DNA of 64,000 nucleotides from Celerinatantimonas yamalensis (GTDB lineage: Bacteria; Pseudomonadota; Gammaproteobacteria; Enterobacterales; Celerinatantimonadaceae). Positions 27,490 through 36,700 of this stretch are shown here, piece by piece (position 1 is the stretch's first letter; each line of letters starts with the position of its first letter). The notes below the pieces were generated by a model. It made no database searches. It was not told where the DNA came from and worked only from the letters and a program-made list of their open reading frames with translations. The stretch lies in assembly GCF_046054155.1 (NCBI RefSeq), contig NZ_JBEQCT010000012.1, forward strand, positions 1 through 64,000. The letters run 5' to 3'. Made by a program: the position numbers and the translations under genes.

Positions 27490-28467
27490 TTAAACCTCGC
27501 TCTCACGATAGATGCCAACTCGCGGTGCTTCGCCAACATAACCATAACCGCGATACATCCCTTCACTATTAAAAATGAGCGCAATATGACCTTGATGATC
27601 CACGCCAATCATCCCACCACTGCCACCTATTTTCGGTAACTTATCCATCACCACGTGGGTCATTGCCTGTTGCAACGAGGCGCCGGTGTAAGCCATTAAC
27701 GCTGACACATCAAAAGCGGCCACTGTTTTCATAAAAGCTTCACCCGTGCCCGTGGATGAGATCGCAACAGTGGCATCATTGGCATAACAGCCGGCTCCGA
27801 TAATAGGCGAATCGCCAACACGTCCGACCATTTTATTGGTCATACCGCCAGTCGATGTCGCGGCGGCCAGATGCCCGTTCGCATCAATAGCGACGGCACC
27901 GACAGTGCCATATTTTTTATCTGGATCAAGCGGGTCGCTCGGTTTGTCGGCAGCAAGCGCCAGAGAGTCATGATCGAGCATCACCTTGTCGCTGCTTTGA
28001 ATGCGTTGCAGCTGTGCTAAACGCTCAGGGGTTGAAAAAAAATCAGCCGCTACCATCTCTAGACCTTTTGATTGAGCAAACTGCTCGGCGCCGCGACCGG
28101 TAAACAGTACATGCTCGCTATTTTCTAAGACTTGCCTTGCTGCCAAAATGGGATTACGAATATGGCTGACCCCGCACACAGCACCACTATTAAGGGTATC
28201 ACCTGCCATCACGCAGGCATCTAACTCATGGGTTTGCTCATGGGTAAACACCGCGCCATGGCCGGCATTAAACAGCGGGTGTTCTTCGAGCTGACGCACC
28301 GCTTCGGTCACCACATCCAGCGCACTTGCGCCTTGTGCTAATAGTGTTTGTCCTGCACTCACAATGGTTTGTAGCCCCTGTCGATATCGCAGTTCAAGGG
28401 CTTCATCCATGGTGCTGCGCGACAGCGCCCCGGCGCCGCCATGAATAACAATCACGGGTTTAATCAT
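27490..28467 (-). CDS. iaaA: Isoaspartyl peptidase / L-asparaginase (Ntn hydrolase)
   Basis: 325 residues, plant-type asparaginase family. It hydrolyses beta-aspartyl dipeptides and L-asparagine after autocleavage. The nucleophile is T188 in KYGTVGAVAID; the substrate-binding GRVGDSPIIGAG and GTGEAF motifs follow. In E. coli iaaA precedes gsiABCD in one operon; here the gene is last in a nine-gene set containing gsi-like genes, so the linkage is preserved with different order. Ribosome site GGTGAG precedes the ATG; 13 bases separate it from the M55 gene. Confidence 0.93.
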   Translation of the reverse strand: MIKPVIVIHGGAGALSRSTMDEALELRYRQGLQTIVSAGQTLLAQGASALDVVTEAVRQLEEHPLFNAGHGAVFTHEQTHELDACVMAGDTLNSGAVCGVSHIRNPILAARQVLENSEHVLFTGRGAEQFAQSKGLEMVAADFFSTPERLAQLQRIQSSDKVMLDHDSLALAADKPSDPLDPDKKYGTVGAVAIDANGHLAAATSTGGMTNKMVGRVGDSPIIGAGCYANDATVAISSTGTGEAFMKTVAAFDVSALMAYTGASLQQAMTHVVMDKLPKIGGSGGMIGVDHQGHIALIFNSEGMYRGYGYVGEAPRVGIYRESEV

Positions 28468-28480
28468 CGTTGTTTCTCAC

Positions 28481-29302
28481 CTAAGCTTGAGTACTGGCTA
28501 AATAGGAAAATGCACAGAGCAAACTAACTAGCTCACGCATCGTCGCACTGGTATAGGTCACCGTGCGCGCATCCAGTTGCTCAACGTGAGGGATCAAGGC
28601 AAACAGATCGGCCAAGACCGGCTTACTGGCGGTGAGCTGCAATTGATAGGGTGCGCTAATTCGACTAGTTAGCATCGGCACGGCTTGACGCAGCGCTTCT
28701 ATGGCTTGGGCACGGATCAACCGCTGCGCCGCATCTGGGCTTAACGAATCAGCGGCAGAGGTAGAGATCGCCCGTTTCACACACGCAAATTTGGCGCTCG
28801 GATAGTAGTGTTCAACCCATTGACCAAACAGGTGATCCCCGCTCACTAGCCACAACGGAGTTTGCTGCTCGGCGGCTGCAGCCGCATAAATATCCACTTC
28901 GGCCATTGGCTCGCCGTTAATCATCACACTAAAAAAAGCGCTGCCATTGATGGTATGGGCTAGCACCCCTGCTTGACCGGCCCCGCTATGATAACCAATA
29001 CAAAATAGGCCATCATAAGCATGCTGCTCAATCCCCTCAACCATCGACAATGGTCGCGGTTTGCTCTGCACCAAGCGGGCACGTGAATCGATATTTGCCG
29101 CTCGCAAATTGGTCATTGCACCGTGACTATCCGCCACCACCACTTCACTAGCCCCACCGACAAATGCGCCGTCAATGGCAGCGTTCACTTCGCCTTCCAT
29201 TAGTGCACGGGCAAGCTCATATTCGCCATTACCCTGCGCGCATTGGCGCGCCGAAACAACACCTGCGATCCCTTCAATATCGGCGGAAATAAAAATCTTC
29301 AT
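28481..29302 (-). CDS. M55-family D-aminopeptidase (DppA-like)
   Basis: Zinc peptidase of about 273 residues that removes N-terminal D-amino acids, as B. subtilis DppA does with D-Ala-D-Ala. Metal ligands D8 and E10 are in FISADIEGIAGVV; further conserved motifs are VVADSHGAMTNLR and CIGYHSGAGQAGVLAHT. The start is one of two adjacent ATGs preceded by AAGGAG; the second (29302) has better spacing. It lies between the P1 peptidase and iaaA with gaps of 13 to 21 bases. Confidence 0.9.
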   Translation of the reverse strand: MKIFISADIEGIAGVVSARQCAQGNGEYELARALMEGEVNAAIDGAFVGGASEVVVADSHGAMTNLRAANIDSRARLVQSKPRPLSMVEGIEQHAYDGLFCIGYHSGAGQAGVLAHTINGSAFFSVMINGEPMAEVDIYAAAAAEQQTPLWLVSGDHLFGQWVEHYYPSAKFACVKRAISTSAADSLSPDAAQRLIRAQAIEALRQAVPMLTSRISAPYQLQLTASKPVLADLFALIPHVEQLDARTVTYTSATMRELVSLLCAFSYLASTQA

Positions 29303-29323
29303 CATCACTCCTTGGTATCAGTA

Positions 29324-30397
29324 TCAGTGACTTAACCCATGCTGCGCGGCCAGCTTATCAAGTACATCACTGAGTGTGCTTCTTGAATGACCGCGAAATC
29401 CTTGTACTGGCGTTGCCTGTAGCAAAGCATCTAAAACCGCGAATTCGCAACCCTCTGCACTGGCGCAGAGTAACTCTTCGATGTGGCTATCATCGACATC
29501 ATGACACGGCTGTGAGGCGGTTGAAAACGCCAATGCAATATCGCCGGAACCATGACCCCAATAGCTGCCAAGGCGACCCAGTCCAGCGCCAGCACGTTTG
29601 GCAATACGCTTGAGCTGACGGGCACTTAACGGCGCATCGATTGCCATCACAATAATGATAGAGCCGGCATCACGCTGCGCGGTAGGTTGAGTTAAACACG
29701 GCTCGATCCACTCGCTAAGCGCCATCCCATCTAAGCGTAGCGCCGACAAGCGGCCAAAATTGGCTAACACCAACACGCCTAACGTGGCGTCTAGTTGGTG
29801 AATGTAGCGCGAGCTGGTGCCAATTCCGCCTTTCAAACCAAAGCAACTCATTCCTCGCCCGGCGCCGACACTGCCGCGCTCAAACGAGGTATTTGCCGCT
29901 GCTAACGCATCGTGAACCATCGTCTCACTCACGGCAAAGGCCTGTTGATCATTGAGGTAGCCGTCATTGCACTCTAAAACTAGTGGGTTAATGGTAGCCT
30001 GCTCACGTCCCGCTTCAGGGGCTTGCTCAAGCATATACCGCACCAGTCCGGTATAAACGCGTCCCACCGAGAAGGTATTAGTCAGCATAATCGGCGTTTG
30101 CAAAATGCCCAACTCATCGAGCTGCGTCAGCCCCATCGGCTTGGCAAAACCATTGAGCACAGCAGCGCCTGCACAAAGTGGCGATGCAAATAAATTGTCG
30201 GCATTGGGAACGATGGCCGTCACACCCGTTTGAACGTCGCCCTCAGCAAGGGTGACATGCCCCACTCTGACCCCAGCAACGTCGCTGATACTATTGGTGG
30301 GGCCTGCGACCAGTTGCGTGCAGCCTATTTGACGCGTGCATTGCCAGCGCTCAAGCAAATTATGCAACCGAGCACTACGCCATTGTTCTGTCGTCAT
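29324..30397 (-). CDS. P1-family aminopeptidase (DmpA/BapA-type)
   Basis: 357 residues, an Ntn-like hydrolase that cleaves itself into two chains and acts on N-terminal L- or D-residues or beta-peptides. Motifs visible are SISDVAGVRVGHVTL near 35-50, the conserved asparagine in TNTFSVGRVY, and the autocleavage/nucleophile region CFGLKGGIGTSSR at about 185-197. AAGGGA lies upstream of ATG 30397. Neighbours place it after the ABC importer, where it would degrade imported unusual peptides. Confidence 0.9.
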   Translation of the reverse strand: MTTEQWRSARLHNLLERWQCTRQIGCTQLVAGPTNSISDVAGVRVGHVTLAEGDVQTGVTAIVPNADNLFASPLCAGAAVLNGFAKPMGLTQLDELGILQTPIMLTNTFSVGRVYTGLVRYMLEQAPEAGREQATINPLVLECNDGYLNDQQAFAVSETMVHDALAAANTSFERGSVGAGRGMSCFGLKGGIGTSSRYIHQLDATLGVLVLANFGRLSALRLDGMALSEWIEPCLTQPTAQRDAGSIIIVMAIDAPLSARQLKRIAKRAGAGLGRLGSYWGHGSGDIALAFSTASQPCHDVDDSHIEELLCASAEGCEFAVLDALLQATPVQGFRGHSRSTLSDVLDKLAAQHGLSH

Positions 30398-30439
30398 CGA
30401 TATCCCTTGATTATCTAGCGTTAGCGCAGCCCATCTAGA

Positions 30440-31321
30440 TTAGTTCTTCAATTTTGGGTCGAGCGTATCGCGCAGCGCATCCCCAAGCAGGTTGAACGCG
30501 AGCACGGTAACAAAAATCGCCAACCCTGGAAATAAACTCACATGCCACACACCTGCCATCATCATATTACGTCCCATCGCCAAAATATTGCCCCACTCGG
30601 GCACATCGGGCTCAGGACCTAAACCGATAAAGCTTAAACTAGCAGCGGTTAAAATACTGGTGCCAATACGCATGGTAAAAAATACAATGACGTTAGAGAG
30701 CGTACCCGGCAAGATATGGCGCAGCAAAATAAGTCGATCGCGGGCGCCTGCACAACGCACTGCTTCGACATACGCCGCTTGTTTAAGAGAGAGCGTCGAG
30801 GCGCGCACAATACGTGCAAACACGGGCACGCTAAAGACCGCCACAGCAACGATGACATTGTTTAAACCTGGCCCTAAAATAGCCACCACCGCAATCGCTA
30901 ACAGCATCCCAGGAAAAGCAAATAAGACATCGGCGCCACGCATAATCAGCATGTCTAACCAGCCGCCATAATAGCCGGCAAATAGGCCCAGCAAAATCCC
31001 TGCAACCATGCCTAGCGTGACCGAGAAAAAACCGACATACAAAGAGATCCGTGCGCCATAGATGATCCGGCTTAATAGGTCACGGCCTAGATCATCGGTG
31101 CCCATCCAATGCTGCCAGTTGGGCGCAGTTGCCAGCGCATTCCAATCACTATGCAGCGGATTATAAGGCGCCAGCCAAGGTGCAAAAATTGCCACCAGCA
31201 CCAGTAGCACAATAAAACCACCCGAGCCGACAGCAACTGGGTTTGCTAAGATGCGCCGCCAAAATTCCCGCCACGGCGAGCGAATGTTATCTTGCTGATT
31301 CATTTCAATTAACGAGTCCAT
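30440..31321 (-). CDS. gsiD: Peptide/glutathione ABC transporter permease (GsiD/DppC type)
   Basis: 293 residues, six hydrophobic segments, with the N-terminal OppC-type cap (NPVAVGSGGFIVLLVLVAIFAPWLAPYNP) and the inner-membrane EAA loop VEAVRCAGARDRLILLRHILP that contacts the ATPase. Last transporter gene of the set, seven bases after the gsiC stop. Which peptide it carries cannot be read from sequence; the gsi symbol is by gene order and the iaaA link. Confidence 0.85.
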   Translation of the reverse strand: MDSLIEMNQQDNIRSPWREFWRRILANPVAVGSGGFIVLLVLVAIFAPWLAPYNPLHSDWNALATAPNWQHWMGTDDLGRDLLSRIIYGARISLYVGFFSVTLGMVAGILLGLFAGYYGGWLDMLIMRGADVLFAFPGMLLAIAVVAILGPGLNNVIVAVAVFSVPVFARIVRASTLSLKQAAYVEAVRCAGARDRLILLRHILPGTLSNVIVFFTMRIGTSILTAASLSFIGLGPEPDVPEWGNILAMGRNMMMAGVWHVSLFPGLAIFVTVLAFNLLGDALRDTLDPKLKN

Positions 31322-31328
31322 AGCATTC

Positions 31329-32249
31329 CTATTTCAAGCGGATGGCGGGATTGATCACCGCATACAACAGATCGACCAGCAAATTAATCACAATAAATTC
31401 CAGCACAAACAGCATGACGAGTGCCTGAATCACAGGTTGATCTTGGGTTTGAATCGACTGGATCAAAAGCCACCCTAATCCCGGCCAACTGAATACGGTT
31501 TCCACCACAATCGAGCCACCCAGCAAAAAGCCAAACTGCAGCCCCAACATGGTAATCACTGGAATCAAAGCATTGCGCATAATATGTTTCCAGGTGACGA
31601 GTCGTTCACGTAGTCCCTTTGACTTGGCGGTACGCACATAATCTTCTTGCGCGACTTCCAAAAATGCCGAGCGAGTAAAACGCGCCATCACCGCCGCTAC
31701 CGACGCCCCTAGCGTAAAGGCCGGCAACACAATATCGAGAGGCTTATTAAAGCCACTGACAGCAAAGATCCCATAGGGCATCGCAACAAACTGGATGAGC
31801 AACAATCCTAACCAAAACGGTGGCAACGAGATGCCACCGATGGCTAAACTCATTAAGGTCCAATCTTGCCACTTGCCACGTTTGAGCGCCGAGACAACTC
31901 CCACTAATAACCCCAGCACTACCGACCACACAAACCCTGCCATTGCGAGATACAAGGTTGGCATAAAGCTTTTGCCTATCACTTGTGCAACCGACTGCTG
32001 AGTGCGATAGGTGGTCCCCAGATCGCCATGCACCAAGCCGCTTAGCCAATGCAAATACTGCATTGCCATGGGTTGATTCAGACCCAGATGCACGCGGGCC
32101 ATTTCAATGGCCGCTTGGGTAGCATCCGGCCCGGCATACACGCGAGCTGGGTCACCAGGCAACAACTTGATAAAACCAAAGACCAACAGGGAGACCACTA
32201 ACAACACCGGGATCATTTCGAGGATTCGGCGGATCACGTAAGTTAACAT
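31329..32249 (-). CDS. gsiC: Peptide/glutathione ABC transporter permease (GsiC/DppB type)
   Basis: 306 residues, typical DppB-like permease starting MLTYVIRRILEMIPVLLVVS, with DPARVYAGPDAT early and the EAA loop YVRTAKSKGLRERLVTWKHIMRNALIP near residue 200. A strong AGGAGGGAG ribosome site precedes ATG 32249. Forms the heterodimeric channel with the downstream permease. Confidence 0.87.
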   Translation of the reverse strand: MLTYVIRRILEMIPVLLVVSLLVFGFIKLLPGDPARVYAGPDATQAAIEMARVHLGLNQPMAMQYLHWLSGLVHGDLGTTYRTQQSVAQVIGKSFMPTLYLAMAGFVWSVVLGLLVGVVSALKRGKWQDWTLMSLAIGGISLPPFWLGLLLIQFVAMPYGIFAVSGFNKPLDIVLPAFTLGASVAAVMARFTRSAFLEVAQEDYVRTAKSKGLRERLVTWKHIMRNALIPVITMLGLQFGFLLGGSIVVETVFSWPGLGWLLIQSIQTQDQPVIQALVMLFVLEFIVINLLVDLLYAVINPAIRLK

Positions 32250-32269
32250 CGGGCTCTCCCTCCTAACGA

Positions 32270-33814
32270 TTATTTAAACTGGGCTTGAGTAAACAGTAAG
32301 GTACCATCAGCCAGCATCGATACGCCGCTTAAGTTTTTCTGTTTACCAACCAAGTTATCCGGCGTCCCCAAAAATACGATCGGCGCGTCATGCCAGATCA
32401 ACGTCTGAGCGCGAGCATACGCTGTAGCACGTACTTTCGGATCGGCTGTGGCTAAACCATCTCGAATCGCTTTGTCCACTTTTGGATTGGAGTAGTACGA
32501 AACATTGTACGCTGTGGGTACCCATGACTCGGTCGCAAATAGGGGCCGAAGCGCCCAGTCAGCATCACCCGTTGAAGGTGACCAGCCGCCGTAGTAGAGA
32601 TCATACTGCGCTTTTTTCGGATCGCGAACGCTCCATAACTTGGCATCGCGCGCCCCCGAATCCATCGGTACCACTTTGACCTGAATACCCACCTGCGCTA
32701 ACTGCTGTTTAAAGAACTGTGCGCTGCGTACCGATGTGGTCGCATTCGAAGTCCACAAGTTCAGTTTTAAGCCATTGCCATAACCCGCTTCTTTCAGCAG
32801 TTGTTTAGCTTTGGCGGGATTAAACTGATAGTTCGGCGTCGACTGCTTGGCAAAGAATTGTACCCGCGGCGCAATCACCGACTCAGCTGGCGTTCCCATG
32901 CCTGCATAGCCGACTTTCAACCATAGATTACGGTTGATAGCGTAGTTGATCGCTTGACGGACTTTGATACTCGCCAGCGATTTATGCTGGGTATTCAATG
33001 CGATGTAATACATGTAGATACTGGGGTCACGCTGCACGGCCAGCTTGTCATCATGTTTGACAACATTCACCAGATCGGCCGGCAATGGATAGATCGCATT
33101 GACCTGACCTGAGCGAAGCGCGGCAACGCGCGTTGAGTCTTCCGGTGCTGGATAAAAAGTCACACTATCGACTTTCGGCCAGCCCTGTTTCCAATAGTGA
33201 TCATATTTGACCAGTTTGACATCTTGTCCCTGTTGCCACTGCTCAAATTTAAACGGCCCTGTTCCCACTGGATGTTTACGCAGTTGCGCTTCGCTGGGAT
33301 ATTTAGCCAGCACTGCTGGGCTCCACATCACCGCAGAAGGATGCGCTAGGGTATTAATAAATGCCCCAAACGATTCACTTAATACAACTTTGACCGTATA
33401 TGGGTCGACTGCTGTCACCGTTTTAACTAGCTTAAACAAACTGTTCCGTTTAAGACCGAGCTTTTGATTGGCCAGTCGGTCAAGGTTCGCTTTCACGGCG
33501 GCGGCATCAAATGCTGTGCCATCTTGAAAGGTCACGCCATGGCGCAGATGCAACACAAACTCAGTGGCGTCAGCATTACTGGTATAACTAGTTGCCAACT
33601 GCGGAATTAACTTCATGTTGGCATCGAACTGGAATAACCGTTCAAAGATCCCACTTTGCACGGAGTAGCTGACATTATCCGACGTATCATGCGGGTCAAG
33701 CCCCGTGATATCGGCATACATAGAGATCTTAAGGCCCTGTGCATAAGCACATCCCATTCCCAAACTTAAAGCCAGCGCGAGCGTTGCGCGGCGGTAGTAC
33801 TTGCTACTTTGCAT
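32270..33814 (-). CDS. gsiB: Peptide/glutathione-binding periplasmic protein (GsiB type, SBP family 5)
   Basis: 514 residues. A signal peptide of about 25 residues ends CAYA-QG, followed by the family 5 start LKISMYADITGLDPHD and LERLFQFD. It captures the substrate for the two permeases. The start at 33814 is chosen because GAGGA lies within the preceding in-frame TTG codons, making that upstream start unlikely. No lipobox is present, so the protein is soluble. Confidence 0.87.
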   Translation of the reverse strand: MQSSKYYRRATLALALSLGMGCAYAQGLKISMYADITGLDPHDTSDNVSYSVQSGIFERLFQFDANMKLIPQLATSYTSNADATEFVLHLRHGVTFQDGTAFDAAAVKANLDRLANQKLGLKRNSLFKLVKTVTAVDPYTVKVVLSESFGAFINTLAHPSAVMWSPAVLAKYPSEAQLRKHPVGTGPFKFEQWQQGQDVKLVKYDHYWKQGWPKVDSVTFYPAPEDSTRVAALRSGQVNAIYPLPADLVNVVKHDDKLAVQRDPSIYMYYIALNTQHKSLASIKVRQAINYAINRNLWLKVGYAGMGTPAESVIAPRVQFFAKQSTPNYQFNPAKAKQLLKEAGYGNGLKLNLWTSNATTSVRSAQFFKQQLAQVGIQVKVVPMDSGARDAKLWSVRDPKKAQYDLYYGGWSPSTGDADWALRPLFATESWVPTAYNVSYYSNPKVDKAIRDGLATADPKVRATAYARAQTLIWHDAPIVFLGTPDNLVGKQKNLSGVSMLADGTLLFTQAQFK

Positions 33815-33877
33815 GAGTAATTTCCTCAACGTCCTGTGTTGTGATTGACTATCAAATGCTCGCTTACTCTAAAGGAG

Positions 33878-35698
33878 TCAAATAGCGACCCAGTGTTGCT
33901 CTGCAACTTTTTTATAATGTGGTTTAGTAACTGCCGCGCCAAGTGGCCGCATTGGCGATGGCCGTAGCTCATCATCGTCAAACTGGCGCGCCACTCGCCG
34001 ACTCGGATCGGCGATAGGCACACTCGCCAATAGCCGCTTGGTATACTCGTGTTGAGGATGGTTAAAAATAGCGTGCCGTGAGCCATATTCAACGATTTGC
34101 CCCAGATACATCACCGCAATTCGATTGGCAATACGTTCCACGACAGCCATATCGTGCGAAATGAAAATCCAAGCCACCCCAGTTTTTTGTTGCAGATCCA
34201 TCATCAAGTTGATGACCTGCGCCTGAATCGATACGTCCAGCGCTGAGACAGCTTCATCGGCAATAATCACTTTCGGTTGCAGCGCCATGGCACGAGCAAT
34301 CGCGATCCGCTGGCGCTGCCCTCCGGAGAATTCATGGGGATAACGACGAGCATGTTCGGGTTCCAGGCCAACGCTCTTTAGTAGTTGTGCCACGACCGGC
34401 GATGCCTCTTTAAGCGATTTTGCCATCCCGTGAATAAGCAGCGGCTCAGCAATGGTAAACCCCACCGTGAGACGCGGATTGAGCGAGGCGTACGGGTCTT
34501 GGAAGACCATCTGCATCGATTGGCGCAGCGGCTTAAAAGCTCGGTCATTGAGTAGTGAAATTTCTTTACCCTGAAAATGAATCGACTCACTTTGATGCTC
34601 AACTAAGCGTAGCAAAGCCCGCCCGGTGGTCGATTTGCCGCAGCCTGACTCGCCAACAATGGCTAACGTCTCACCCGGATAGATGTCAAAGTCGATCTGC
34701 TCGACAGCATGCACTTCGTGGGTGGTTTTGCTCAAAATACCAGAGCGAATCGGGTAGTAGACTTGCAGACCGCGAACATCCAAAAGTGGTTTGCCTGAAT
34801 AATCGGCAGTTCGCTGTTGCTCTAATACCACGTTAGGATCATCTTCACCCACAATGGCAAACCGTTTGGGCCAGTGTGAATCCGCCATATCCCCAAGCTT
34901 AGGGACCGCTGCCAACAGTGATTGGGTATAGGGGTGCCGTGGGGCTTTAAAAATTTGCTCAACTGATCCCGTTTCAACCACTTTGCCGCGAAACATCACC
35001 ACGACGCGATCAGCGATTTCAGCTACAACCCCCATATCATGGGTAATAAACATCACCGCCATCTGTCTGTGCAGTTGCAACTCGCGCAGAATTTGCAAAA
35101 TGCGCGCTTGCACGGTCACATCCAACGCCGTAGTCGGCTCATCGGCAATCAGCATCTGAGGATCACAGGTCAAAGCCAAAGCGATCATCACCCGCTGACG
35201 CATTCCACCCGATAACGCCTGCGGGTAACTATTCATCACCCGTTCCACATCGTTAATCCGGACTTGATCAAGCAGCGCCAGCGCCTTTTGCCACGCCTGC
35301 TCGCGTGAACAAAGATGGTGATCAAAGAGTGCTTCGGTGAGCTGATCACCAATTTTGAGTACTGGATTGAGCGAGGTCATCGGCTCTTGAAAAATCATCG
35401 CCAGCGACTGACCACGAATAGAGCGGTGTGTCCGCTCATCAATACAGGTGAGATCGTAGCGGCGATTCACATCTGGGGTGTAAATAGCCTGTCCTTTTTC
35501 AATCACCGCGTTATCACTTAATAGGCCCATCAGCGCCAATGACGTTACCGATTTTCCCGAACCACTTTCACCAACGACCGCGACCACCTCACCACGATGT
35601 ACGCTAAAGGAGACACCGTCTAATGCCCGATTGAGCCCCTCTCGGCTTTTAAAACTCAGCGTTAAATCGGTAATCTCTAATAATGGGGAATCAGTCAT
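33878..35698 (-). CDS. gsiA: Fused dual ATP-binding subunit (GsiA type)
   Basis: 606 residues with two complete ABC ATPases in one chain, as in E. coli GsiA and unlike the separate DppD/DppF. The first has Walker A GESGSGKSVTS and signature LSGGMRQR; the second has GESGCGKSTTG and FSGGQRQR, each with a Walker B D-E pair and a family oligopeptide C-terminus (HPYTQSLL, HEYTKRLL). AAGGAG precedes ATG 35698. It follows dgcA after 19 bases. Confidence 0.92.
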   Translation of the reverse strand: MTDSPLLEITDLTLSFKSREGLNRALDGVSFSVHRGEVVAVVGESGSGKSVTSLALMGLLSDNAVIEKGQAIYTPDVNRRYDLTCIDERTHRSIRGQSLAMIFQEPMTSLNPVLKIGDQLTEALFDHHLCSREQAWQKALALLDQVRINDVERVMNSYPQALSGGMRQRVMIALALTCDPQMLIADEPTTALDVTVQARILQILRELQLHRQMAVMFITHDMGVVAEIADRVVVMFRGKVVETGSVEQIFKAPRHPYTQSLLAAVPKLGDMADSHWPKRFAIVGEDDPNVVLEQQRTADYSGKPLLDVRGLQVYYPIRSGILSKTTHEVHAVEQIDFDIYPGETLAIVGESGCGKSTTGRALLRLVEHQSESIHFQGKEISLLNDRAFKPLRQSMQMVFQDPYASLNPRLTVGFTIAEPLLIHGMAKSLKEASPVVAQLLKSVGLEPEHARRYPHEFSGGQRQRIAIARAMALQPKVIIADEAVSALDVSIQAQVINLMMDLQQKTGVAWIFISHDMAVVERIANRIAVMYLGQIVEYGSRHAIFNHPQHEYTKRLLASVPIADPSRRVARQFDDDELRPSPMRPLGAAVTKPHYKKVAEQHWVAI

Positions 35699-35717
35699 AT
35701 CGCTCCTTGATTAACGT

Positions 35718-36686
35718 TTATTGCAGCTCAATGTGGCCAGTGCGATAACACAAATGCGGCGCACTATCAGCGGCCAACCAGAGCGGCCCATCAAGGTCTA
35801 CTAACTCCGCTTGAATCGCCACAGGCAAGGCCGCTTCCATCGCCATCGATGAGCCAAGCATGCAACCGACCATCACTCGCATCTGGCAGGCTTTGGCGGT
35901 TTCAAGCATCATCAGTGCTTCACTCAGTCCACCGCATTTATCCAGTTTGATATTCACCATTTCATAGCGATCTGCCAGTGCAACAATGTCATTGCTGTCA
36001 TGGCAGCTTTCATCGGCGCAAACGGGGATCAGATGATCAAATGACGCGAGTGATTGGTCCGACCCCGCCATCAGCGGTTGCTCGATCATCGCAATATTGT
36101 ATTCAGTAAGTCTGTCAAACAAGTTTGGCAGTGATAAGCTTCCCCACGCTTCATTCGCATCGATGATCAGCGTTGCATCTGGGGCCTCAGCACGAATCGC
36201 TGCCACCTTATCCAGCACTTGATGCGCATCAAGCTTAATTTTCAACAGGTTGGCACCACTTGCTAGCGCTACTCGCGCACTTTGGCGCATCTCTTCAAGG
36301 CTAGCCAGGCTTAACGTTTGTGCCGTGATGAGTGTTGCAGGTTCTGCAACATTCGCATATTGGCATAAGGATTGTCCCTGCTGCTGCGCTTCCAGACGCC
36401 ATAAGGCACAATCGAGCGCATTGCGTGCAGCGCCTTTGACAAGTTGTTTTTGTAGCTGGGCTCGGCTTAACCCTTGGGTAAGCGGCTCACGCAACTGTTC
36501 AATTTGTTCGATAACACTGCTCACACTTTCTTGATAATGAGCCGTTGGGGTGCACTCACCCCAGCCGACAAAGCCATTTTCTTCGATACTCACGCGCACC
36601 ACGTCCACAGCATCTCGGCGGCCACGCGATATGATAAAAGGTCGGGCTAAAGGAAGTTTTAACTGGTTTATCTCAAGTTGTCGCAT
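35718..36686 (-). CDS. dgcA: N-acetyl-D-glutamate racemase DgcA / dipeptide epimerase family
   Basis: 322 residues, enolase superfamily of the muconate-lactonizing type. Catalytic lysines lie in LLKIKLDA (KxK) and VNIKLDKCGG. Metal ligands are in LIIDANEAW, MIEQPL and VCADESCH. By fold alone it could be an L-Ala-D/L-Glu epimerase (YcjG). The adjoining dgcN favours DgcA, which racemises N-acetyl-D-glutamate to the L form in the marine D-glutamate pathway. TAGGAGG lies four bases before the ATG, and dgcN ends 14 bases upstream. Confidence 0.82.
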   Translation of the reverse strand: MRQLEINQLKLPLARPFIISRGRRDAVDVVRVSIEENGFVGWGECTPTAHYQESVSSVIEQIEQLREPLTQGLSRAQLQKQLVKGAARNALDCALWRLEAQQQGQSLCQYANVAEPATLITAQTLSLASLEEMRQSARVALASGANLLKIKLDAHQVLDKVAAIRAEAPDATLIIDANEAWGSLSLPNLFDRLTEYNIAMIEQPLMAGSDQSLASFDHLIPVCADESCHDSNDIVALADRYEMVNIKLDKCGGLSEALMMLETAKACQMRVMVGCMLGSSMAMEAALPVAIQAELVDLDGPLWLAADSAPHLCYRTGHIELQ

Positions 36687-36700
36687 GTGGCCTCCTACGC

